The notes under the pieces: model-generated
What the model was told of the DNA's origin: nothing
Databases searched by the model: none
Seen by the model: only the letters and a program-made list of their open reading frames with translations
NCBI GenBank assembly: GCA_902835305.1
Contig: CADFMD010000012.1
Location: 1-64,000 of the forward strand
Length of the DNA stretch: 64,000 nt
Direction of reading: 5' to 3'
From: Coriobacteriaceae bacterium
GTDB taxonomy: Bacteria; Actinomycetota; Coriobacteriia; Coriobacteriales; Coriobacteriaceae
Program-made: the position numbers and the translations under genes
Shown: positions 22,923 through 31,742 of the stretch, in pieces
Position numbering within the stretch: the stretch's first letter is position 1
How the letters are laid out: each line of letters starts with the position of its first letter

Positions 22923-24857
22923 CTAATTCTTATCGGAGGCTTCGGCCTCGGCGGACTGTTCGGCGGTTTTCTCGGAATCTGATTCGGAGGTCGATCCCTG
23001 ATTGGTGTTGTCGCGAATCGTTTGCGCGTCGATCACCTGGCGGGTCTGCTCTTCATCGATCTGGTGGCGGTACTTGGATATCGTGTCCTGCGCATCGTCG
23101 ACACTTGTTTGCGGAATGCCCGCCTTGAGGCGGTTTTGCGTGTCTTCGGGCAGGTCGGACAGCTTAATGCTGGTTTCGCTTTCGAGCCAGTGGAGCTTGA
23201 GTCCGAGCGGCTTGCCGGGCAGGCCGCGCCAGACGGCGACATTGCCCTGGTAGGTACCCAGGTAGTACGAGCCGGTGACACCCGTGTAGGCCCAGATGCC
23301 AGCTGCCAGCACAAAGACGAGGGCCAGGATGGCGGCGATAGTAATGTTGCGGCGACGCACGCGTTGCGCCTCGCGCATAACGCCATCGTCAACCAGGTCA
23401 ACGACTACTACGGTCACGTTGTCGTGGCCGCCGGCGGCAAGCGCCGCGTCCACTAGGTTGTCGACGCAGATTTGCGCGGTTGAGGACTGCGTGGCGATGT
23501 TCTCGATATCGCTATCAGGAATCATGCTCGAAAGGCCGTCAGAGCAAAGGATCAGGCGGTCGCCTTCCTCGATATGCAGAGTGAAGTGGTCGGCATACAT
23601 GGCGGGGTCCGAGCCCAGCGCACGGGTGATGACCGAGCGGTTGGGGTGGACGCGAGCCTCGTCTGCCGTAATCTCGCCGGCGTCCACGAGCTCCTCCACG
23701 TAGGAGTGGTCGCGGGTCACGCGGATGAGCGTGCCCTCGTGGAGCAGGTAGGCGCGAGAGTCACCCACGTGGGCGATGGCGAGCGTGTCGTTTTCGATAT
23801 AGGCGCAAGTGGCTGTGCAGCCCATGCCGGGCTTGCCCAGGCCGTTCAGGGCCGCCTCGATTACGGCGGCGTTGGCTGCCTCGACGGCTGCGGCCAGGCG
23901 TGCTGCGTCGGCGGACTGCGGGGCCGTCTTGGCAATAGTCTCGACGGCGATGGAAGAGGCTACCTCGCCGGCGGCGTGACCGCCCATGCCGTCGCATACG
24001 CAAAAGAGCGGCGACTGCACCAGGTAGGAATCCTCATTGTGCGGGCGTACGCAGCCAACGTCAGAGCGGGCGCCCCACATGAGTTGCGTGGTGGTGCCGG
24101 CATCATAGGTCGAGTCGGTCTCGATGCGCTCCTCGGTCAGGGGCTCAAAGCTCATGGTCGAGCCGGGGTCTTTGAGCTTGGCCTCAACGGCGGCAACGTC
24201 GATCTCGGCTGTGTCACCGGGAGAGACGGTGTCGGTCTCGGCGTTTGATTCGGAATCGCCGGTGTCCGGGGAGCCGGGCTCTTCGGACGCGCAGGCGGTC
24301 GACTCGTCGTCTTGCGGGCTGGCGTCTATAGGCTCGGGCGTCGCAAAGTGCGACGGCGCGGGTGTGCTTTGCGACTGGGCGGCGGGCTCGGCCACGGCAT
24401 CGGACTCGCTTGCGGGCGCAGGCTGCGGGGCCTTGGGTGCAGGGCCGTCCTCGGGGGATGGCCCCGCCTCGGGCGCCGGCGTAGACGCGGGCGCAACCTC
24501 GGATGCCGGGGCTATGGGAAACGCCGGCGCGGCGGGTTCGGGTGCCGCAAACACCGCAGCGCTCTCGTTGATTGCCGCGGCGACGGGCTCTGCAAAGTGA
24601 GCCGGCGCCGGGGTTGCTTCGGGCGCTGTGGGCTGTTCCGCAGCATGTGCGCCGATGGGCGCCGCTACGGCATCCTCTTCGTCCTCGTTATCGGCGAGAT
24701 CCGAAATATCATGCGTTACATGCGAAAGAGGCAGGGAGAACACGGTGTCCTCGGGCTCCACGGGCGCGGAGCCCGCCGGAGCGGCGTGGGCCGGCGCAGC
24801 TGTGGCGGCGGCCGGTGCCTCGGTCATAGTTGCGGACTTGTTCTCCTCGTCGATCAT
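22923..24857 (-). CDS. pstP: PP2C phosphatase with long N-terminal extension
   Basis: Ser/Thr phosphatase that reverses the operon's kinases. The catalytic domain is about residues 258-500, with metal-binding motifs RPHNEDS, CDGMGGHAAGE, HVGDSRAY, CSDGLSSMI and GGHDNVT. A membrane helix (about 520-540) and an outside tail of about 100 residues follow. Unusually, about 255 Ala/Pro/Glu-rich low-complexity residues precede the catalytic domain; typical PstP begins with it. The ATG overlaps the fhaB stop (ATGA), with aaggtg upstream, which supports the long start. It ends 16 bp before the fusion start. Confidence 0.92.
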   Translation of the reverse strand: MIDEENKSATMTEAPAAATAAPAHAAPAGSAPVEPEDTVFSLPLSHVTHDISDLADNEDEEDAVAAPIGAHAAEQPTAPEATPAPAHFAEPVAAAINESAAVFAAPEPAAPAFPIAPASEVAPASTPAPEAGPSPEDGPAPKAPQPAPASESDAVAEPAAQSQSTPAPSHFATPEPIDASPQDDESTACASEEPGSPDTGDSESNAETDTVSPGDTAEIDVAAVEAKLKDPGSTMSFEPLTEERIETDSTYDAGTTTQLMWGARSDVGCVRPHNEDSYLVQSPLFCVCDGMGGHAAGEVASSIAVETIAKTAPQSADAARLAAAVEAANAAVIEAALNGLGKPGMGCTATCAYIENDTLAIAHVGDSRAYLLHEGTLIRVTRDHSYVEELVDAGEITADEARVHPNRSVITRALGSDPAMYADHFTLHIEEGDRLILCSDGLSSMIPDSDIENIATQSSTAQICVDNLVDAALAAGGHDNVTVVVVDLVDDGVMREAQRVRRRNITIAAILALVFVLAAGIWAYTGVTGSYYLGTYQGNVAVWRGLPGKPLGLKLHWLESETSIKLSDLPEDTQNRLKAGIPQTSVDDAQDTISKYRHQIDEEQTRQVIDAQTIRDNTNQGSTSESDSEKTAEQSAEAEASDKN

Positions 24858-25270
24858 CGACGGTTCACCTTCATGACCACGTCGCCAATCTGGACTTCGT
24901 CGCCCTCACGCAGCGTCGCGGGCTCCACGAGCTGGCGGCCGTTGACGAGCGTGCCGTTAAGCGAGTTGAGGTCCTCGATGATGAGCGCCGGGCCCTGCAG
25001 CGAAAAGCGCGCATGCGAGGCCGAGACGAACGGTTCGTTGATGCAGATGTCCGAAGACGGAGAGCGACCGACGATGACGGGGCCGAGCATGTCTACGTGG
25101 ATGCCGCGGATACCGCGCGGGCCCTTGTCCACATCGATCGTCCAGATAGCCGAGTCGCGGCGCTGCCCGCGCACGAGTCCCACGCCGGTCTTCATGACGG
25201 CGAACAGGAAGATATAGAGCAGGGCGACCAGGACGATGCGGCCTGCAAAAAGGACGATATCGATGTTCAT
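24854..25270 (-). CDS. fhaB: FHA-domain protein with N-terminal membrane helix (FhaB-like)
   Basis: Phosphothreonine-reader of 138 aa. One membrane helix (about residues 5-28) anchors a cytoplasmic FHA domain (about 62-135), with IVGRSPSSDI, SASHARF and LNSLNGTLVNG carrying the conserved Gly-Arg, Ser-His and Asn-Gly residues. It should recruit proteins phosphorylated by the neighbouring kinases to the wall-synthesis machinery. It follows fhaA by 6 bases and overlaps the phosphatase start. Confidence 0.9.
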   Translation of the reverse strand: MNIDIVLFAGRIVLVALLYIFLFAVMKTGVGLVRGQRRDSAIWTIDVDKGPRGIRGIHVDMLGPVIVGRSPSSDICINEPFVSASHARFSLQGPALIIEDLNSLNGTLVNGRQLVEPATLREGDEVQIGDVVMKVNRR

Positions 25271-25276
25271 AAGCGA

Positions 25277-26287
25277 CTATCCCCTAAATTCAAAGGTACT
25301 CAGGCCAAACGTCAGCAGATCGCCGTTGCGCAGCGGGCAGCGCGTAATGCGGCGGTTGTTGACGAGCGTGCCGTTGGTGGAATTGAGGTCCTCGATCGAC
25401 CAATCCGAGCCCGTAAAGGTGAGCTGGGCGTGGCGGCGCGACACGTTGGGGTCGCGCAGGGCAATGTCGGAAACTGAGCGCTCGCGACCGATGGTCACCT
25501 GTGCGGAGGTGATGCTATGGCTCTCGCCGCTCACGACGTCGACGAGCTGGGCGAGCGGGCGCTGCGGGGCGCGAGTGCTCGCCATGTTGGAGGCGATACC
25601 GGCTGCGGCGCCTAGGCCCACGGCGGCACCGGTCGCGGCGGCTCCGCCCATGCCGGCAAGCGCGTCGCGCGAGACGGTCTGCGGCACCGGGATAGGAGCG
25701 GCGGGGTCGGGGACGCTAGGCGCGAAGGGATCTGCCACGGCAAGCGGGTCGGGAGCGGCGGCGCGAGGCGTCGGCTGCTGCTGGGGCATGGCGGCGGGGC
25801 GCTGCTGCTGCGGGGCAGCAAACTGCTGCTGGCCGGCGCGCGGGGCGCTGGCGGCACGGCTTGCCGCGGAGTTGTTTTGGCCCAGGCCGTTTTGATAGGC
25901 GCGCTCTTCTTCGTACAGGCGGCCGAGCGTGGGGGCATCGACGTTCTCGGCAAAGACCGAGAACTTGCCGGCGCGCAGCTGCGGATCGATCATAAAGCGC
26001 ACGAGGGGCTCGCCGACAAAGACATAGCGGCGCTTTTCGGCCTGCGCCTTCACAAACTCGCGGACCTCGCGCGAAAGCTCGGGGTAGAACGGGGCGAGCA
26101 TGGGATCGTCGTCGGCGGCGATCAGGATGGTATAGAGTGCCGGCGCCGTGTTGACGCCATTGATCACCAGAGTCTGATCCTCCATGTCGCGAGCGGCCTG
26201 CTTGGCAAGCTTCTTAAAGGAGAACGGGGCACGGGTGGCACCGAAGATGCCGGCCACGTGGTCCTCGAAGATGTTCAGGAAGTTCAC
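25277..26287 (-). CDS. fhaA: FhaA-like protein (DUF3662 + FHA)
   Basis: Cytoplasmic signalling protein of 336 aa. The N-terminal DUF3662 domain (about 1-120) opens MNFLNIFEDHVAGIFG. A Gln/Ala/Pro-rich linker (about 130-240) follows. The C-terminal FHA domain (about 255-336) has TIGRERSVSDI, SRRHAQL and LNSTNGTLVNN. The domain order is that of mycobacterial FhaA, which binds phosphorylated wall-synthesis regulators. Its start overlaps the stop of the upstream kinase by 4 bases. Confidence 0.92.
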   Translation of the reverse strand: MNFLNIFEDHVAGIFGATRAPFSFKKLAKQAARDMEDQTLVINGVNTAPALYTILIAADDDPMLAPFYPELSREVREFVKAQAEKRRYVFVGEPLVRFMIDPQLRAGKFSVFAENVDAPTLGRLYEEERAYQNGLGQNNSAASRAASAPRAGQQQFAAPQQQRPAAMPQQQPTPRAAAPDPLAVADPFAPSVPDPAAPIPVPQTVSRDALAGMGGAAATGAAVGLGAAAGIASNMASTRAPQRPLAQLVDVVSGESHSITSAQVTIGRERSVSDIALRDPNVSRRHAQLTFTGSDWSIEDLNSTNGTLVNNRRITRCPLRNGDLLTFGLSTFEFRG

Positions 26288-28137
26288 GAAAGATCACTCT
26301 CCGTATAGGTTCTTTGGTATCCGAGCAAATATAGGCATATCCCAACGATTATAGAGGATAGGGTTCCCGCAACTGCCGCCTTGGCGGCGACCGCGGCTGC
26401 AAGGCTGGCAATTTCCATATGGTGTGCAAGACAGGATGCCGCTGCGCAGCCGATGCCGGTGACAGCGATGGCGGCGATGGCGGCAAGGTTTGAGCCCTGA
26501 TCGGCACGCTTGGCATGGGCATTGAGCAGCGCAGATGACGCCGCGGCAGTTGTCGCGACCAGCGCAAAGGCAGCCCAAAGGAGCGGGTCTTCCAGCGCTG
26601 CGGCAACGTTGCCGAGCCCCAGCACGCCTCCGGCTGAAAGCGCGACCGTGGCCAGACGGGCAAAAAGCGCGCCCATGCCCGTTGCCGCGGCGGCGCTTGC
26701 CGGGCCGAGCCAAAATGACGCGACGCCGGCGGCGACCCCAGCTGCCAGGAAGGTATTGCCGGTCAGACAGCCAAGCGCGAGTGCACAGGTGAGCGTGGCG
26801 CTCGCGGCAGCCTCGGTGCGACCCCAGGCGATCCACCAACCGGACATGGCGGCGGCAAAGATCACCGCGACGGGCAGCATCGACAGGATGCCCTGTGCCT
26901 GCATGGTGGCGTTGGCCATGAGCACCAAAAAGCCCACAGCCGAGATGGCCGAGCCAATCTGGGGGGCCAGGCCAGCCGCCGCTCCGATCGCGATGGCCGC
27001 AATGACCAGGCCGGGAAGCGCCGCGACCCCGGCCGTTTGCATCAGCAAAAAGCTAAAGGTGCCGCACGTTAGCGCCGAGATAGCGCGCATGGTGTAGTCG
27101 CGCGCATGGCTCCAGCGCGTGCCCGCCCAGCCGAGTGCGGGGTCGACCTCGATGGCGTCGTCCTCGTAGGTCGATGGCTCGATACCGTCTGCCGCGCGCT
27201 CGTCATCCGAAAGCTCGCCCACCATCTGCTCCAGGCTGCGACGGCCCTCGCGCACGCTGCCCAAGCCGGCGAGCAGCTGGTCGCAAAATGCCTCGATGCT
27301 GTTGGGGCGGTCTTGCGGCATGGGGGAGAGGGCGCTCATGAGCGTAGCCTCGGCTCCCGGGGGAAAATGCGGGATGAGCTCGCTGGGGTAGGTGGCGCCG
27401 CCGATGATGCGGCCGAGCGAGTCGCCGGGCGTGGCGGCCATAAAGGGAGCGCTGCCGCACAGGCCCTCGTAGATCACACAGGCAAGGGCAAAGACATCGG
27501 CGCGCTCGTCAACCGTGCCGGTCTCGATGTCGAGCTGCTCGGGTGGCATGTAGCCGATGGTGCCGCCGCGCGAGCCGCCAAAGCCGCCAGCAGACGACAG
27601 CCGCGCCATGCCAAAGTCGGTGAGCTTTACATTGCCCGAGTGGTCGATGAGCACGTTGGCGGGCTTGATGTCCAGGTGGAGCACGCCATTACTATGGGCA
27701 AAGGTGAGCGCCTGGCCCAGGGCATCGGCAATGGCCGCGGCCTCGTCAAAGGTGAGCGAATGGCCGTCCACGCGATGCAAAAACTCGGCCAGCGACATGC
27801 CGTCGACATATTCCATAACCAGGTAGGCATAGGCGGTATCGTGCGTAAAGTCGATGACCTGCACGATATTGGGATGTTGAAGCATGGCGGCAGTGTGCGC
27901 CTCGCGCAGGACATCCATGATGTCGCTAGCGGGCATGCCGGCACCGTTGATAAGGGGGATGCGTTTAATGGCGACGCGGCGGCGCAGGTGCGTGTCGCGG
28001 CAGATCTCGATGGAGCCAAAACCGCCGGTCGCAAGTGTCTCGAGCGGCTGGTACCGCTTGAGCAGCTCGCGAGAGCTGGTGCCCTCCAAAGGAACGTCCG
28101 GCGAGAACCGGGCGGTATGTTGCGAGAAAAGCGGCAT
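26284..28137 (-). CDS. Ser/Thr kinase with polytopic membrane tail
   Basis: First gene of the operon, 617 aa. Residues about 28-285 are a protein kinase: ATGGFGSIEI, VAIKR, HLDIKPANV and DFG, with MPPEQ in the activation region. The catalytic loop reads HLD instead of HRD, so it lacks the Arg that links activation-loop phosphorylation to activity. Residues about 355-610 are Ala/Gly-rich hydrophobic segments, about ten membrane spans, instead of PASTA repeats. A membrane-state sensor is a fair guess. ATG 28137 has gaggg upstream; TTG 28143 is too close to it. Confidence 0.88.
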   Translation of the reverse strand: MPLFSQHTARFSPDVPLEGTSSRELLKRYQPLETLATGGFGSIEICRDTHLRRRVAIKRIPLINGAGMPASDIMDVLREAHTAAMLQHPNIVQVIDFTHDTAYAYLVMEYVDGMSLAEFLHRVDGHSLTFDEAAAIADALGQALTFAHSNGVLHLDIKPANVLIDHSGNVKLTDFGMARLSSAGGFGGSRGGTIGYMPPEQLDIETGTVDERADVFALACVIYEGLCGSAPFMAATPGDSLGRIIGGATYPSELIPHFPPGAEATLMSALSPMPQDRPNSIEAFCDQLLAGLGSVREGRRSLEQMVGELSDDERAADGIEPSTYEDDAIEVDPALGWAGTRWSHARDYTMRAISALTCGTFSFLLMQTAGVAALPGLVIAAIAIGAAAGLAPQIGSAISAVGFLVLMANATMQAQGILSMLPVAVIFAAAMSGWWIAWGRTEAAASATLTCALALGCLTGNTFLAAGVAAGVASFWLGPASAAAATGMGALFARLATVALSAGGVLGLGNVAAALEDPLLWAAFALVATTAAASSALLNAHAKRADQGSNLAAIAAIAVTGIGCAAASCLAHHMEIASLAAAVAAKAAVAGTLSSIIVGICLYLLGYQRTYTESDLS

Positions 28138-28217
28138 GGCCAACCCTCGTGCGTTTAAAGTTCGTTTGCGAGCGGCGGGCGCGGAGCCGAGCCGTTCGCG
28201 GTGGCATAGATGCTGTT

Positions 28218-28226
28218 AGTGTAGCA
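28218..28226 (-). promoter_or_regulatory. Extended -10 box for the kinase/wall operon
   Basis: On the minus strand it reads TGC-TACACT about 80 bases upstream of the first kinase start codon. It is the same extended -10 as before tRNA-Arg. No clear -35. Confidence 0.4.
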
Positions 28227-28293
28227 CGCTCGAGCAGATGACGAGGGTAACGGGGAGAGGTGGCCCGATTGATTCGGCCCGTTCGATTCGTCC

Positions 28294-28437
28294 GGAAAGC
28301 GTATCCCAGTTTTCAGCCAAATAATGGGATGCGCTTTCCAAATGGGGTGGGCTGCGGAAACTGCGTCCCAGAATATTGACTCAGAACGGGATGCAGTTTC
28401 CAAATCGACGCACAAAAGGAAACCGCATCCTGCTTTG
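28294..28437. repeat. Array of 46-bp hairpin repeats
   Basis: Two complete hairpins of 46 bases, 28294-28339 (ggaaagcg ... cgctttcc) and 28356-28401 (ggaaactgcg ... tgcagtttcc), plus a third half from 28418. The arms share ggaaa-n-(c/t)gc-tcc and differ by matched changes. They lie in the 28144-28572 intergenic region between divergent genes, which otherwise shows only the minus-strand -10 at 28218 and taaaat near 28546. Confidence 0.75.
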
Positions 28438-28572
28438 GGGCGGGGGCTGCGGACAAAAGCCGGACCGTGACCTGGCTCGGATTGGAGTTAGCGTGATCGT
28501 TAATGTTGGCTGGTGTGGGCATGGAGATAGATGAGCGGATCGAGTGATAAAATGACATGCTATGGAGGCCGT

Positions 28573-30708
28573 ATGCTCTTTTCCCGCCGTTCTGCCACAT
28601 CTGCCTGCGCCATTGTGCTTATCGTAATGGCGGTCACCCCTTATCACCGGTTTTCATCTTCAATTGGCTTGGCATCAGGTGCAATGACCTGGCTCGTTAT
28701 CCTGGGCGCATGCCTCGCGGTGTTTGGTCACGGCGTTGCGCTCCGCAAGGGGAGAGAAATAAGGCGGCCGGGGTTCCTTGGCGCCTTCGGTATTTTCCTT
28801 GCTACTATTGCGGCGGTTCCCGAGTGGGCCGACTTGGCCTTCTATGCTCGCGGAGATTCTATTCCAATCGCGTTTGCACCAATCTGGCTGTTGCATGGCG
28901 TTTCGTGTACCTTGTGCTTCACTGGGTCGCTGCTCCTCTCATATGTAATTTGGGATACGGCGGGCTCTCCTTTGACGCAGGGGGCGACGCGGGCTGACGA
29001 AAGAGAAACTCGTCATTCGCAGGACGCGATTTTTACAGAAACAATCGCCGTCATGTCTTGTCTGCTGTTCTGCTGTCGAGTTTCATGGAGAGTCATCCCC
29101 GAGCCATGGGGAATATCCTCTGCATCGGCCGCACCAATTGGTCTTGCGCTTTTAATTCCGCTAGCCTATTTCGTATTGGCTGCGGTCCTGCTGTTTTTCT
29201 GCCCCTACGCCTTTGGTCGGGGGCAGAGCGACGTGTCTGCCCGTTCTGTGCTCGTGGCAGTTCCTATTGGCCTTGTTCCGGCTGTTGAGGTGGCATACTT
29301 CGCAAACGATGCCGCGATCATTGTGTCGCTGACGATGGGGTCCGCTATTGCCGCCTTCGTATGCACGTTGCTCAGGAAGAAGCGGAACAACGATTCGGAT
29401 ATCCCCCGCACGTCCGACCCATTCGATGCGGGGGTGTTTTCCCCTGCCCTGTCGCCTCGAGAAGAGCAGTTTGTTCGATTGTTGCTCAAAGGGAAAACGC
29501 CGGCGGAAATTGCCAGGGAGACGGATACGAAGCCATCGACGGTGCGAACAACGCTTCACCGAGCATACGGGAAGGCGTCGGTTGCGGGTTCACGCGAGCT
29601 CGTGGCGTTGTTTGCGGGTGAGGGTGATACTGTAGGGCATGAGCTGCCGCAGCGGCATGCTGACGATATGGTGGCATCAGCTCGAACGCGCCGGCTGTTT
29701 CGATACCTGCTCACATTATTTTTTATCCTCCTTGCGGCTGGCCCCTTGGTAATGGCGGATAGCGATTGGGGGTCCGGTGTTTCGCGGGCTGTCGCCTTTT
29801 CCCTCTTAAGCTACGCATTGGGTCTCGGACTGCTTCTGTCGCTACGCTACGCGGGTGGAAAACCGAATCGTGGCGCTGCGCTGGATAGAGCAGGTGAAGC
29901 GATTGGGCTCGGAAGCCCGTGCGTGTGGGTGATACTGTCTGCTGTGGAATGGTCTTTTGTCTATATCGCGGCATGGAGGTGCGTACGCGATCCGTTGATG
30001 GCTGTGCCGGTCCTGTTTTGCGGCGTGGCGTCTATGGCTTCGCTTGCCGTTGAGCTGCGTCCGTTTAAGGTGCGTGCTCGTACCCGGGCTATCGTGTCGT
30101 TGGTGTCAATGGGCATGGTTGCCTTAATCTATGCGGTCGCTAGGGGGCGAATCCACGGGCTTGCGGTGCTGACGGGGATGTTGCTCACGTATAAGGTGCT
30201 GCGAAGCTGTCCTCGGTGCAGAATGCTTGGAATATGGATGCTTTGCTTCGGGGCGATGGCTCCTGTTTGGGTTGCCTTGCTCAATATGGTGCAGGATCTG
30301 ACGGTTTTCGAGCCGTTGTTCCTCGCGTCGTTGCTGGGGCAAAGTTCGGCTGTCAATGTCGTCGTGGCAACGGTGATCGTCTGCTGGTCTGCGCCCATGT
30401 TCGTCACGCACATCGCGCTCACCCGCTCGGTTGAGAACGAGAAGGCCGTCTTGGAGTACCGCGCGAATGGGTCCACCGAAACGGCTCGCGTGCGTCAGCT
30501 TGCCCTGCTTGCGTCGCGCTCCCTTTCTGATGTTCAGTCGCAAATTTTGCTGATGACGGCAGAAGGCGCAACGACAAAGACCATTGCGGAGGATGTCGGT
30601 TACGCTGCATCTACGGTGCAAGCACTGCGGTCTGCATCTTACCGCCAGTTGAAGATCAAGAATAAAGCGGAGCTTGTTTCATTGTTATCGCAGGTAGATA
30701 ACGTGTAA
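28573..30708 (+). CDS. Membrane regulator with two LuxR-type HTH domains
   Basis: Protein of about 711 aa organised as two similar halves, each a set of hydrophobic membrane segments followed by a LuxR/GerE-type helix-turn-helix. HTH 1 is about residues 293-347 (LSPREEQFVRLLLKGKTPAE ... STVRTTLHRAYGK). HTH 2 is the C-terminus, about 650-708 (LSDVQSQILLMTAEGATTKT ... STVQALRSASYRQL). Single-half regulators with many membrane spans are common in Coriobacteriia; a tandem pair in one chain is less usual. ATG 28573 follows ggagg at 28564-28568; the frame opens earlier at 28531 without an SD. It may regulate the ABC operon that follows, which is an inference from position. Confidence 0.82.
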   Translation: MLFSRRSATSACAIVLIVMAVTPYHRFSSSIGLASGAMTWLVILGACLAVFGHGVALRKGREIRRPGFLGAFGIFLATIAAVPEWADLAFYARGDSIPIAFAPIWLLHGVSCTLCFTGSLLLSYVIWDTAGSPLTQGATRADERETRHSQDAIFTETIAVMSCLLFCCRVSWRVIPEPWGISSASAAPIGLALLIPLAYFVLAAVLLFFCPYAFGRGQSDVSARSVLVAVPIGLVPAVEVAYFANDAAIIVSLTMGSAIAAFVCTLLRKKRNNDSDIPRTSDPFDAGVFSPALSPREEQFVRLLLKGKTPAEIARETDTKPSTVRTTLHRAYGKASVAGSRELVALFAGEGDTVGHELPQRHADDMVASARTRRLFRYLLTLFFILLAAGPLVMADSDWGSGVSRAVAFSLLSYALGLGLLLSLRYAGGKPNRGAALDRAGEAIGLGSPCVWVILSAVEWSFVYIAAWRCVRDPLMAVPVLFCGVASMASLAVELRPFKVRARTRAIVSLVSMGMVALIYAVARGRIHGLAVLTGMLLTYKVLRSCPRCRMLGIWMLCFGAMAPVWVALLNMVQDLTVFEPLFLASLLGQSSAVNVVVATVIVCWSAPMFVTHIALTRSVENEKAVLEYRANGSTETARVRQLALLASRSLSDVQSQILLMTAEGATTKTIAEDVGYAASTVQALRSASYRQLKIKNKAELVSLLSQVDNV

Positions 30709-30809
30709 ACGCCTGAGCGATCAACTCAATAGCGAGTGTTTACAGACATCATTCTCTATTCATGCAAAGGTTGCCGTGCGTCGACGCATCATTAACCGCT
30801 TGTGATTAG

Positions 30810-30841
30810 GGCCGGGCCGAGCGTTACTGCTCGGCCCGGCC
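30810..30841. terminator. GC-rich hairpin between regulator and ABC operon
   Basis: Perfect 13-base arms ggccgggccgagc (30810-30822) and gctcggcccggcc (30829-30841). No T-run follows and the SD of the next gene begins 4 bases later. It could be a terminator or a translation-controlling stem. Confidence 0.6.
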
Positions 30842-30860
30842 AATGGGAGGGTGATGTCGG

Positions 30861-31742
30861 TTGAATAAAAAACTAATTCGGCACGAGTTGTCCAAGATAT
30901 CTGGAAACCCAATATTTGCGTTGGCTCTTACTTTGGCGACAGTAATTTCGATGGCAGCTGCCGTCGAGGCGTGGTGGACGCTCGAGACTGAACGCAAACA
31001 GCTGCTATCTTTTGGCTACGGCATTGGTCTGCAGTCTCAGACATACCTCGGCCAAACGCGTGAAAGTAGCTTTGGCAACTGGATTGTTGTGAGCGCGAAC
31101 GCGCCGTTGTTAGCATCAGTGTTTTTCTATGCGCTGCCGTTGCTTGCCATGCTGGCCGGGTCGTGGTCATGCCTGTCCGAGCGTTTGAGCGGTTACGAGG
31201 CGCAGATCTGCACACGTGTTTCTAGAAATGCATACGTGAACGTGAAGATGCTGTCTGCTTTCCTCTCTGCGTTTGCGGTCACGGCTATTCCGCTACTCGT
31301 GAACTTCCTGATTGTCTCAATGCTGTTTCCCGCGTATCTCCCCCGGGTCGACGAATCGACTTACGTCGGGCTCTATCTGCATAGCTATTTTTCTGGCCTG
31401 TTTTATTCCCGGCCTCTGTTGTACGTGCTGGTTTATACACTGTTCGATGCGGTGACGCTGGGGGCTCTATCCATGGCCGTGACCGGTCTGTCGGTTGTGT
31501 TTCGCAGCAGAATCAAGGCGATGGTCGTTCCATATCTGATTATGGTTGCATGGCACTTTGTTAACGACTGGATTTTTAGCGTCCTTTCATGCGTCGGCTT
31601 TAACTGCAACATTCTTAACAGCATCAGGTCGGAATCACTAAATAACTGGCCCGACATTCGAGCAGGGTTTGCAGAAATCATTTTGCTGTTCGTCTTTTCT
31701 TTGATTTTCGCGAGATTCTTAAAAAGACGCGAGGTGGTCTGA
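30861..31742 (+). CDS. ABC-2 type permease, subunit 1
   Basis: Integral membrane protein of 293 aa with about six hydrophobic segments, opening with a cytoplasmic KKLIRHELSKI. It is adjacent to a second permease and an ATPase, which identifies an ABC transporter of the ABC-2 kind that exports or removes peptides, lipids or drugs. The start is TTG 30861 (gggaggg about 9 nt upstream); the nearby ATG 30854 reads only four codons. Its stop overlaps the next start. Confidence 0.75.
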   Translation: MNKKLIRHELSKISGNPIFALALTLATVISMAAAVEAWWTLETERKQLLSFGYGIGLQSQTYLGQTRESSFGNWIVVSANAPLLASVFFYALPLLAMLAGSWSCLSERLSGYEAQICTRVSRNAYVNVKMLSAFLSAFAVTAIPLLVNFLIVSMLFPAYLPRVDESTYVGLYLHSYFSGLFYSRPLLYVLVYTLFDAVTLGALSMAVTGLSVVFRSRIKAMVVPYLIMVAWHFVNDWIFSVLSCVGFNCNILNSIRSESLNNWPDIRAGFAEIILLFVFSLIFARFLKRREVV

